From Candidatus Gastranaerophilales bacterium (lineage in GTDB: Bacteria > Cyanobacteriota > Vampirovibrionia > Gastranaerophilales > Gastranaerophilaceae): 47,771 bases of DNA. This document shows positions 1 through 7,542 of this stretch, one piece after another. The notes under the pieces are model-generated. The model was not told the origin of the DNA. It made no database searches and saw nothing but the letters and a program-made list of their open reading frames with translations. Both the position numbers and the translations under genes were made by a program. Position 1 is the stretch's first letter. The number at the start of each line of letters is the position of its first letter. The stretch covers positions 1 through 47,771 of the forward strand of contig CALUQH010000034.1 of NCBI GenBank assembly GCA_944322885.1, written 5' to 3'.

Positions 1-109
1 TTGCATACCAAATATTTTCATCCGCAAATTCATTTAACCAAGTTTTAATAAGTAATCCTATCTCATTTGTCTTGCGGTTTAAAATCTTTGTTCCGAATGC
101 GATATCCAT
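1..109 (-). CDS. Hypothetical protein, N-terminal part only (runs off the window)
   Basis: The minus strand reads open from an ATG at 107-109 to the window edge: 36 residues starting MDIAFGTKILNRKTNEIG and continuing past position 1. A consensus Shine-Dalgarno AAGGAGG (118-124 on the plus strand) sits 8 bases before the ATG, so this is a translated gene start although only a fragment is visible. The segment has no membrane or signal features. I do not recognise the family. It lies upstream of the island genes and may be inside or outside the island; the window does not show which. Confidence 0.6.
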   Translation of the reverse strand, partial: MDIAFGTKILNRKTNEIGLLIKTWLNEFADENIWYA

Positions 110-196
110 AAGTCGTTCCTCCTTGTATTAACAGTAATGGCTCTTAATCTCCCAAAAAGGAACTGTTTATGTTAATAAAGTATCATTTAGACACAA

Positions 197-1180
197 TTAT
201 TTTAGTGGTAGATAAACTTTTTTAAGTGGTAATAAAATTTTTCCTTCCGCAGAAAATTTATCATAATATAAAGTAATTAGGTTTGCTAAATCATCAATAT
301 CAAGTAATTTCAATGGCACATTTGATCTTTCAGCCTCATATTTTGCATCTTTAGAAAAACCACCTGTACTGATGTATAAACATTTATCAGTTGATTTTCT
401 ACCACCTGTAAAGGCTCTAATTTCTTGGGAGCTCATAGATCCTTTACGATGTTTAACTTCTGCAAAAATTCTTGGTTCCTCTAATCCCAATCCATCTTTT
501 GAGGCAAAAACATCAACTCCTCTATCTGCACCTTTTTTAGTCCTTTGGGCAATATAACCCATTGCATTTAATATTTCTTTTACGAGTTCTTCCATTTCAT
601 CCGGATCTAAACTCTGAATAAAATCTTTAAGAATTTCTTTTGAATTTTCAATCAGCATTAAGGCATTTTCATTATTTTCTTCCTTAATAAGGCTAGAATC
701 TTTTGGTATTTGTTTCTTATCATTTAATAAATCTAAAATTTCTTTTTCTTGTTCTTTTCTCAACTGGAATAACGTAAGAGTTGAACCTAAAGAATTTTTT
801 AGTTCATTAGATAGCGAATCTCGAGATATTTGTTTTTGATACCATTGGACTTTTCTGGTTTGTGGACAATCCACTATTTTAGAATTATAAGAATAATCGC
901 TTATAATTTTACCTACATAGTAATTTCTTGATGATGGGTCATACGTAAGCACAATATCATCAATATTCATTTTGTTGATAAAATTATTGAGCATTCCGGC
1001 CCAGGTTGGAATACTTTTTTCTTTTGTTGGGTATAATTCAGAAAGAAGTTTTTTAATTCCATTCAAATCTAAATTTTTAAGGTCAACTTCAGGACACCAA
1101 CCTAATCCAATTATTGATTTTGATAAAAAAGTTTCAATAAATCCTCCATTACTGCTTCTTACAACCCATAACTTTTCCAT
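197..1180 (-). CDS. Mrr-like restriction endonuclease (type IV-like), 327 aa
   Basis: Two-part architecture. Residues ~1-150 resemble the N-terminal PUA/EVE-like targeting module common in Mrr-type endonucleases (starts MEKLWVVRSSNGGF, with W and G anchors and YYVGKI). Residues ~185-310 are an Mrr-type PD-(D/E)xK nuclease: a helix with ALVKEILNAMGY-type spacing, then GADRGVDV with the catalytic Asp, then AEVKHRK giving the E-x-K pair, and a downstream STGGFSKDA motif typical of Mrr. Such enzymes usually cut DNA carrying modified or foreign methylation; that is family knowledge, not shown here. It is transcribed divergently from the recombinase cassette. A Shine-Dalgarno-like GGAGAA precedes the start. 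The specificity matters because a cytosine methyltransferase is encoded about 2.3 kb away. Confidence 0.85.
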   Translation of the reverse strand: MEKLWVVRSSNGGFIETFLSKSIIGLGWCPEVDLKNLDLNGIKKLLSELYPTKEKSIPTWAGMLNNFINKMNIDDIVLTYDPSSRNYYVGKIISDYSYNSKIVDCPQTRKVQWYQKQISRDSLSNELKNSLGSTLTLFQLRKEQEKEILDLLNDKKQIPKDSSLIKEENNENALMLIENSKEILKDFIQSLDPDEMEELVKEILNAMGYIAQRTKKGADRGVDVFASKDGLGLEEPRIFAEVKHRKGSMSSQEIRAFTGGRKSTDKCLYISTGGFSKDAKYEAERSNVPLKLLDIDDLANLITLYYDKFSAEGKILLPLKKVYLPLK

Positions 1181-1233
1181 ATAATATTCTCCTTTGTTGT
1201 AACAATTCTATCACAAATATTTTATGAAATAAC

Positions 1234-1263
1234 TTGACTTTATTTTCTTTCGAGCGAGATATA
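1234..1263 (+). promoter_or_regulatory. Possible sigma70 promoter for the recombinase cassette
   Basis: TTGACT at 1234-1239 and GATATA at 1258-1263 are 18 bases apart, followed by GAAAGGA (1274-1280) and the ATG at 1288. The -10 is imperfect, so this is a moderate-to-weak call. Confidence 0.4.
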
Positions 1264-1287
1264 GAGAAAACTTGAAAGGATTTTATT

Positions 1288-1434
1288 ATGGCGAATTTAG
1301 AAGAACTTATTGGTGTACTTACTGAGGTACAAAATTTAGATCCTGAAAATAAAACTGCAGATGTAAGAATCTACAATAAATACATATTAATCTCAAGACC
1401 AGACCAGGAAGATGGCTATTTTATTGAACTTTAA
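1288..1434 (+). CDS. Small hypothetical protein, first gene of the recombinase cassette (48 aa)
   Basis: An ATG at 1288 preceded by GAAAGGA (1274-1280, 7 bases away) opens a 48-codon frame beginning MANLEELIGVLTEVQ and ending YFIEL. It is acidic and soluble with no recognisable domain. Its TAA overlaps the ATG of a tiny second frame (TAATG, 1432-1436), which overlaps the DUF2924-like gene, which overlaps the recombinase. The chain of overlaps suggests one translationally coupled unit. It could be a regulator or directionality-type factor for the recombinase, but nothing in the sequence proves this. Confidence 0.6.
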   Translation: MANLEELIGVLTEVQNLDPENKTADVRIYNKYILISRPDQEDGYFIEL

Positions 1435-1514
1435 TGATAACAATTGTGTCAATGGGCTTGATTTTATCTGTAACTAGAGCGATTTATATGAGTAATAACA
1501 AGGATTTATTATGA
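1434..1514 (+). CDS. Tiny hydrophobic ORF bridging the cassette (26 aa)
   Basis: The frame starts at an ATG overlapping the previous stop and ends at a TGA overlapping the next start (ATGA at 1511-1514). It begins MITIVSMGLILSV, a short hydrophobic stretch. It may be a real micro-protein or only a coupling device that carries ribosomes to the DUF2924-like gene. No independent ribosome binding site is evident. Confidence 0.3.
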   Translation: MITIVSMGLILSVTRAIYMSNNKDLL

Positions 1515-1843
1515 ATAATAAACTTATTGAACGTAAACTTGAAAGATGGCACAGAAAATATTCAGATTACTCGCCTGAGTTAAAAGACAAAATTAAAAAA
1601 CTTGTTGATAAGTTTAACATGTCGGAACCATTTGATTCTAGCATTGTAAAAAAGATTCAAACTAAATCATCCATGACTGGTAAACGGTTTCTTAGAGAAT
1701 ACAATGGCAAAATACATGAAGTTAAAGTTTTAGAACAGGGTTACAGTTATAACGATAAAATTTACAAAAGTCTTTCAGCAATAGCTTATGATATTACTGG
1801 AACACGATGGAACGGTAAAAGATTTTTTGGAGTATGTAAATGA
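1511..1843 (+). CDS. DUF2924-like protein, recombinase-associated (110 aa)
   Basis: The C-terminal half carries the DUF2924 signature: TGKRFLREYNGKIHEV, then YSYNDKIYKSLSAIAYDITG and TRWNGKRFFG. Proteins of this family are commonly encoded directly before large serine recombinases in phage and integrative elements (family knowledge), and here the stop overlaps the recombinase start by four bases (ATGA at 1840-1843). The N-terminal ~50 residues are basic and helical. A DNA-binding accessory role is plausible but unproven. Confidence 0.75.
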   Translation: MNNKLIERKLERWHRKYSDYSPELKDKIKKLVDKFNMSEPFDSSIVKKIQTKSSMTGKRFLREYNGKIHEVKVLEQGYSYNDKIYKSLSAIAYDITGTRWNGKRFFGVCK

Positions 1844-3414
1844 CGAAGCAAATCAGATGTGCAATATATACAAGAAAATCTTCTGAAGAAGGATTGGAAC
1901 AAGACTTTAACTCACTTGATGCTCAGCGTGAAGCCTGCGAGGCTTACATAAAATCTCAAATGCATGAGGGTTGGATATTATTAGAAAAACAATATAATGA
2001 TGGCGGATATTCAGGTGGTACAATGGAAAGGCCAGCATTTAAAGCCCTTTTAGAAGATATAAAAATGGATAAAATAGACATAGTTGTAGTTTATAAAGTT
2101 GATCGTTTGACTCGTTCGCTAATGGATTTTGTCAAGATTGTTGATATTTTTGACAAACACCAGACTTCATTTGTTTCAATAACCCAACATTTTAATACAA
2201 CAACTTCTATGGGAAGATTAACTTTAAATATGTTGTTGTCATTTGCACAATTTGAAAGAGAAGTGACAAGTGAGAGATTACGTGATAAATTTGCAGCTTC
2301 ACGTAAAAAAGGAATGTTTCTCCACGGAACTGCACCTTTAGGCTATCAAAAAGAAAAAGGAACTTTGTTTGAAGTACCTGAACAGTCGGCAATAATCAAA
2401 CTAATATTTAAGAAATATTTAGAATTAGGTTCAAGTGTAAGACTGCAAAAATATTTAGAAGAAAATAATATAAAAACGTTAAACGGAAAATCTTTTAGTG
2501 TTGGACATTTAACACGAATTTTAAGCAACAAAGTTTATATAGGTAAAATTACATATAAAAATGAAGAATATGACGGTTTGCATAGTGGAATTATAGATAA
2601 TGATTTATTTGAAAAGGTTCAAAATTGTATAAAAGAAAATAAAGGAGAAAGAAAATTTACAACAAACAATCATCAATATGCACTTCTCGGATCAAAATTG
2701 TTTGATGACAAAGGAAATTATATGTCACCCACATATAGTTATAATCGACACAAAAAACGTTACAGGTATTATGTTTCGCAGCCACTTATCCAACATCGTG
2801 AACAGGATGCAGGTTCGGTAAATAAAATTCCCAGTGATGAAATTCAAAATTTTGTAAGAAATGAAGTCGAAAGTTTTATTACTGATAAAACTAATATTCA
2901 GCAATATTTGAGAAATTATACAATAATGAAACAAAGTAAGATTATTAATTCTCTTGAAACATTAAAAATAACGGACCAGATTATACGATTAGTAGTTCAC
3001 AAAGTTACAATTTATAAGTCAAAAGTTGAACTTGAATTAAATAAGAATATAATGGTCAAACTTCTTGAGGAATTGGCATACAACAAAGAAATTTTAATAG
3101 AAATAGCAGAAACTGAGTTTATAACAATTACAAAAGATATAAATATAATCTCAACTCCTCGGCATGGAAACAAATTGATTATTGGGAATGAGGTTCAATA
3201 TAATTCAACATTGATAAATGCGTTAATAAAAGGGTTTTATTATTATAAATTATGGAAAGAAGGGAAGTTATCTCAAGAACAGAAAAAAAGCACTTATGTT
3301 TATAGATTAATAAACTTGAGATTCTTACCGCCTAAAATAGTAGAAGATATTTTAAACGGGAAACAAGAGCCCAATATTACTGTAAAAAAACTTTATATGT
3401 TGACCAAAATATAA
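1840..3414 (+). CDS. Large serine recombinase / site-specific integrase family (524 aa)
   Basis: Residues ~6-150 form the resolvase catalytic domain: Y10-T-R-K-S14 gives the nucleophilic serine (YxRxS), followed by EGLEQDFNSLDAQREACEAY, a DGGYSG motif, VYKVDRLTRS and FEREVTSERLRDK. A recombinase domain follows (~160-270, ending near LSNKVYIGKITYKNEEYDG). The usual zinc-ribbon segment is present in outline (LLGSKLFDDKGNYMSP...YRYYVSQPLI) but without paired cysteines, as in a known subgroup of recombinases. The C-terminal ~150 residues are lineage-variable. It probably moves the island, but attachment sites could not be identified. Translation is coupled to the DUF2924-like gene. Confidence 0.9.
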   Translation: MTKQIRCAIYTRKSSEEGLEQDFNSLDAQREACEAYIKSQMHEGWILLEKQYNDGGYSGGTMERPAFKALLEDIKMDKIDIVVVYKVDRLTRSLMDFVKIVDIFDKHQTSFVSITQHFNTTTSMGRLTLNMLLSFAQFEREVTSERLRDKFAASRKKGMFLHGTAPLGYQKEKGTLFEVPEQSAIIKLIFKKYLELGSSVRLQKYLEENNIKTLNGKSFSVGHLTRILSNKVYIGKITYKNEEYDGLHSGIIDNDLFEKVQNCIKENKGERKFTTNNHQYALLGSKLFDDKGNYMSPTYSYNRHKKRYRYYVSQPLIQHREQDAGSVNKIPSDEIQNFVRNEVESFITDKTNIQQYLRNYTIMKQSKIINSLETLKITDQIIRLVVHKVTIYKSKVELELNKNIMVKLLEELAYNKEILIEIAETEFITITKDINIISTPRHGNKLIIGNEVQYNSTLINALIKGFYYYKLWKEGKLSQEQKKSTYVYRLINLRFLPPKIVEDILNGKQEPNITVKKLYMLTKI

Positions 3415-3466
3415 TTTAATATATTTTATATAAAAAACATATTAAATATTTTTTTTATATTATAAT
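3414..3466 (+). promoter_or_regulatory. Promoter region of the methyltransferase operon with inverted repeat
   Basis: A perfect 9-base inverted repeat (ATTTAATAT at 3414-3422, ATATTAAAT at 3439-3447) lies between the recombinase stop and a consensus -10 TATAAT (3461-3466). The -35 region is weak. Transcription from ~3473 would give a short leader to the AAGGGG ribosome binding site (3488-3493) and the TTG start at 3500. The repeat could be an operator or simply the end of the recombinase transcript; the region is very AT-rich, so chance is possible. Confidence 0.4.
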
Positions 3467-3499
3467 TTAAATTGTAATAATTTTTACAAGGGGTAATTT

Positions 3500-4597
3500 T
3501 TGATAAAGAACAAAAAACAGGGTAGTATAAAGGTTTTTGATTTCTTTTCAGGTTGCGGTGGTACAAGTGCTGGATTAAAACAAGCTGGCATGGATATTAT
3601 TATGGCTATCGACATCGATAAGGAAGCTTTAGATACTTTGGAATATAATCTGTCCCCTCAAATTATAATTAATAAAGACATACAGCAAGTTGATGTTAAC
3701 GAAGTTGACGCTGTTGTAAAACGATATAATAAGAAAAATTATATTTTGTTTTGTGGTTGTGCACCATGTCAGCCATTTTCTACACAAAATAAAAAACGTT
3801 TTCAACAATCAGATAAACGTTTAAATCTTTTAAATCAATTTTTAAGATTTGTTGAAAAATCGGAACCAGATTTTATATTATGCGAAAATGTTCCTGGGTT
3901 ACAGAAAATAGGAAATGATGGGCCACTGCCAAATTTTATTTGCAGATTAAGAGAGTTGGGGTATTATGTTCCTGAACCTCGTATAATTTATGCTCATAAA
4001 TATGGTATTCCGCAAACTAGAAAAAGATTGGTATTAATAGCAAGTAAATTGGGACAAATTTCATATCCAGAAGAGACACATGGACCTGGCAAATTATCTT
4101 ATAACACAGTGAGGGATAGTATATCCTATTTACCACCAATAAAACATGGTAAATCGCATCCTGATGAAAATAAATATCCGAATCATAGATGTGCCGCCTT
4201 ACAGGACATAAATTTAAAACGAATTCAGTGCATAAAAGCTGGGCAAGGACGAAATGATTGGCCTGAGGAGTTAAGGTTAAAATGTCATGAAAAACATAAA
4301 GGACATTCTGATGTTTACGGAAGACTCGATTGGGATGCTCCATCTGTTACATTAACTACAAAATGCATAAATATCTCTAATGGTAGATTTGGTCATCCAG
4401 AACAGGATAGAGCTTTAAGCATAAGAGAAGCAGCCTGCTTACAGACCTTTCCTAAAAATTTTAAATTTATGGGTTCTAGTCTTACTGAAATGGCAAAACA
4501 GGTAGGAAATGCGGTTCCAGTCGAATTAGCAAGGATATTTGGGGATATGTTTATGGAACATATAACTCAATATAAAAGAGGAGAAAAGAATGGCTAA
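3500..4597 (+). CDS. DNA (cytosine-5) methyltransferase (365 aa)
   Basis: It transfers a methyl group from SAM to C5 of cytosine in duplex DNA. Canonical motifs appear in order: I (FDFFSGCGGTSAGLKQAG, ~13-30), IV with the catalytic cysteine (CAPCQPFSTQN), VI (ENVPGL), VIII (QTRKRLVLIAS), then a target-recognition region of ~100 residues, IX (RALSIREAACLQTFP) and X (QVGNAVP). The start is TTG at 3500 behind AAGGGG; motif I follows closely, so no ATG further in fits. Its stop overlaps the start of the next gene (ATGGCTAA). The operon contains no conventional type II restriction enzyme, so the methyltransferase may protect host DNA from the linked Vsr-like nuclease or mark DNA for the ATPase system. 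Confidence 0.93.
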   Translation: MIKNKKQGSIKVFDFFSGCGGTSAGLKQAGMDIIMAIDIDKEALDTLEYNLSPQIIINKDIQQVDVNEVDAVVKRYNKKNYILFCGCAPCQPFSTQNKKRFQQSDKRLNLLNQFLRFVEKSEPDFILCENVPGLQKIGNDGPLPNFICRLRELGYYVPEPRIIYAHKYGIPQTRKRLVLIASKLGQISYPEETHGPGKLSYNTVRDSISYLPPIKHGKSHPDENKYPNHRCAALQDINLKRIQCIKAGQGRNDWPEELRLKCHEKHKGHSDVYGRLDWDAPSVTLTTKCINISNGRFGHPEQDRALSIREAACLQTFPKNFKFMGSSLTEMAKQVGNAVPVELARIFGDMFMEHITQYKRGEKNG

Positions 4598-7535
4598 ATT
4601 TAAAACTAGAGCCAGAGCTCTTGATATGTTGGGGAAACAACAAATTGCAGGAATACCTACAGCAATAAGCGAATTATTTAAGAATGCTTATGATGCATAT
4701 GCCACAATCGCCAGAGTTGATTTTCTTAAACCTCTTGACATGTTTGTATTGAGTGATAACGGTATTGGCATGACAAAAAATGATTTTGAACATAAATGGT
4801 TGGCATTAGGTACAGATAGTAAATACAGTAAAAAAAGTTCAATTATACCTGCTAAAATGAAAGAACGTCCTGTTCTTGGCGAAAAAGGTATCGGACGTTT
4901 AGCAATATCAACAATAGGTCCACAAGTCTTAATAATGACCCGTGCTAAACGAGATAATCAATTGGAAGATATAGTTATATCTTATATTCACTGGGGAGTT
5001 TTTGAAATACCAGGAATTAATTTGGAAGATATTAACATTCCAGTAAAATCAATTCCAAATAATAGTTTTCCAAATAAAAAAGATATTGACGATTTGGTAA
5101 ATGATTTTAGGCTTAATATTGAAAAATTTAAAGACATTTTAACTGAAAAACAATTAATAGACTTTTATAATGACTTTGAAAATTTAAGAAAAAAATCAGA
5201 ATTAGAGTTATTAACTAAAAAAATTGGAGAACCGACATTAAAAAATGCTTCGGGGACCCAGTTTTTTATAACTCCAGTAAGTGAATTATTATCAGACCAA
5301 ATTGAAGATTGGGATAATATGGATAAAGATTCCCAATTAAGACAAACTTTAGTAGGATTTTATAATACGATGACTTGTCCTATATCGGAACAAGAAATGA
5401 ATACTGAATTTAATGTTTATAATGAGCTTGAATCGTCACTTAATTTATTAGAAGATTCAAGGTTTTGGACACAAGAAGATTTTCTTAATGCAGATGTTTA
5501 TTTTTCTGGGAAATTTGATTCTTACGGTGTATTTAACGGAAAAATAAGAATATATGGTTATGAACAGGATTATTCAGTAAAATGTACAAATCGAATTAAT
5601 CCTTTATCCTGTGGCGAATTTAAATTTACTTTAGGCTTTATTCCTGGTGAGTTGAGAAATTCTCTACTGGATACAAAAATTTATAATGACTATAATGAGC
5701 GTTTGAAAGCTATAGGTGCAATATATATTTATAGAGATAACATCCGTATATTACCTTATGGTACTCCTGAATTCGATTTTTTAAAATTAGAGGCTATAAG
5801 ATCTAAGCGTGCAAGTGATTTTCTTTTCTCCCACAGGAGATTATTTGCAACCATTGAACTTACAAATGAATTTAATTATATGTTAAAAGAAAAAGCTGGA
5901 CGTGAAGGTTTTATTGAAAATAAGGCTTATACCGAATTTAAAGAAGTTTTAACAAACTTATTATTCAATATAATGACAGATTTTTTGAAAAATAATGCAA
6001 AAGTTAATAATACATTTGAACTCAAAAAAAATGAATTATTGGAAATTGACAAAAGAAATAAAGCACTTCAGGTACAAGATAAGAAAAATAAACAAATAAT
6101 TCGTGATTTTAAAAATTTATTGGGTAAAAAAGAAAAAGAATTATTTTCGCAGGGAATAAAAGAAAACTACACAGATAAAATTAAGTATTTTTATCAAGTA
6201 ATTGATGAAAATTATTTAAATAATAATTTTGATGCTTTATTATTTCTAAAGACTGAAATATTACAATATTCAAATGATTATTGGGCAGGATATAAAATGG
6301 CAAAACCAAGAGGAATTATATTGCCAGAAGAAGTTGATGAACGCCTTGGATATTATATTGCAGAATTGGAAGAACTTTTGGAATATAACAATAAGGAAAT
6401 TAACAAATTAATTTCATGTATTGATATGAAATTAAATAATTTATCTGATATTAAATTAAAAACTGACAGCATAAAAAATTCCATTGACGAACAACTAAAT
6501 TTTGTAAAAAATATAGTTGTCTTGAAGAACTCACAAATTGAAGAGATTTATCTTCTTATCAAAAGAAATTTGGATATGATAATATCCAAGGCAACCATAC
6601 CAGAAGATACCAAATTACAGGAAATTGAAAATAGTTTAATAAACTTTAAAGAACAACTTCAATATGATATTAATATCAAAAATAATCTAATAAAAAATTA
6701 TACCAAAGAAATAGAGGAAGTTAAAAACAACTATAATCTTATTTTTGAAAAAATTAAATATGCAATGGCAAATAGTTTAAGTTTGAATTCTGATAATCAA
6801 CTCCTTTCAAGTGAAGATTTGTTAGAAGCGTATGAAACTGAAATTCGCAATTATCAAAAAAATGCCGAAACAGATTTGGAATTATTGCAAAAAGGATTGG
6901 CCATTGATGTTATAAATCATGAATTTAACAATAACATAAAATTTGTAAGAAATAATATTAAAAATCTGAGAGTATGGGCTGAACATAATGCTAGTTTGAT
7001 GCAGTTGTATAATAATATTTATAATGGATTTATGCATTTAGATGGATACTTAGCTCTATTTACCAAATTACAACGTAGATTATATCGAAATGCTATTGAA
7101 ATCTCAGGAAATAGCATATTAAGATACATCGAAGATATTTTTAAAGAACAATTTGCAAAATTTCAAATTAATTTAATTGCCTCAGATGATTTTAGGGCTA
7201 ACAATATAACAGGGTTTCCATCAACATTTTATCCAGTTTTTATAAACCTGCTGGATAACTCAATTTATTGGTTGAAAAGTGCAACAACAGAAAAAAATAT
7301 TTATCTGGAAATTGATTCATCAAAGAATTGGGTAATTAGAGATAACGGTCCAGGTATTAAACCTCAAGATGTATTTAGAATATTCGAAAAAGGTTTTTCA
7401 AGAAAAGAAATGGGAAGAGGATTAGGACTTTACATATGCAAGGAAGTATTAACTCAAGAAGGTTATGATATCGTTTTGGATCAAACGTATACTGACGGTG
7501 CAAAGTTTATTATAACAAAAATAAAAGAAGATTAG
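4590..7535 (+). CDS. Dual GHKL ATPase protein: MORC/Hsp90-like N-domain plus histidine-kinase-like C-domain (981 aa)
   Basis: The N-terminus is a Bergerat-fold ATPase: the N-box ELFKNAYDA has E28 and N32, the G1 box DNGIGM is at 56-61, and G2 GEKGIGR is at 97-103, in the style of Hsp90/MutL/MORC proteins. Residues ~480-760 are strongly charged and helical, probably coiled coil. A histidine-kinase-like module closes the protein: an H-box INHEFNNNI with His777, an N-box INLLDNS (N890), G1 RDNGPG (918-922), an F-box FEKGFS and G2 GRGLGLYICKE (~942-952). There is no transmembrane segment, so it is cytoplasmic. It overlaps the methyltransferase gene by 8 bases and lies 7 bases before the receiver-like gene, its likely partner. 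Two GHKL domains in one chain imply a signal-gated ATPase/kinase; function is inferred. Confidence 0.85.
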   Translation: MAKFKTRARALDMLGKQQIAGIPTAISELFKNAYDAYATIARVDFLKPLDMFVLSDNGIGMTKNDFEHKWLALGTDSKYSKKSSIIPAKMKERPVLGEKGIGRLAISTIGPQVLIMTRAKRDNQLEDIVISYIHWGVFEIPGINLEDINIPVKSIPNNSFPNKKDIDDLVNDFRLNIEKFKDILTEKQLIDFYNDFENLRKKSELELLTKKIGEPTLKNASGTQFFITPVSELLSDQIEDWDNMDKDSQLRQTLVGFYNTMTCPISEQEMNTEFNVYNELESSLNLLEDSRFWTQEDFLNADVYFSGKFDSYGVFNGKIRIYGYEQDYSVKCTNRINPLSCGEFKFTLGFIPGELRNSLLDTKIYNDYNERLKAIGAIYIYRDNIRILPYGTPEFDFLKLEAIRSKRASDFLFSHRRLFATIELTNEFNYMLKEKAGREGFIENKAYTEFKEVLTNLLFNIMTDFLKNNAKVNNTFELKKNELLEIDKRNKALQVQDKKNKQIIRDFKNLLGKKEKELFSQGIKENYTDKIKYFYQVIDENYLNNNFDALLFLKTEILQYSNDYWAGYKMAKPRGIILPEEVDERLGYYIAELEELLEYNNKEINKLISCIDMKLNNLSDIKLKTDSIKNSIDEQLNFVKNIVVLKNSQIEEIYLLIKRNLDMIISKATIPEDTKLQEIENSLINFKEQLQYDINIKNNLIKNYTKEIEEVKNNYNLIFEKIKYAMANSLSLNSDNQLLSSEDLLEAYETEIRNYQKNAETDLELLQKGLAIDVINHEFNNNIKFVRNNIKNLRVWAEHNASLMQLYNNIYNGFMHLDGYLALFTKLQRRLYRNAIEISGNSILRYIEDIFKEQFAKFQINLIASDDFRANNITGFPSTFYPVFINLLDNSIYWLKSATTEKNIYLEIDSSKNWVIRDNGPGIKPQDVFRIFEKGFSRKEMGRGLGLYICKEVLTQEGYDIVLDQTYTDGAKFIITKIKED

Positions 7536-7542
7536 GTGGTTT

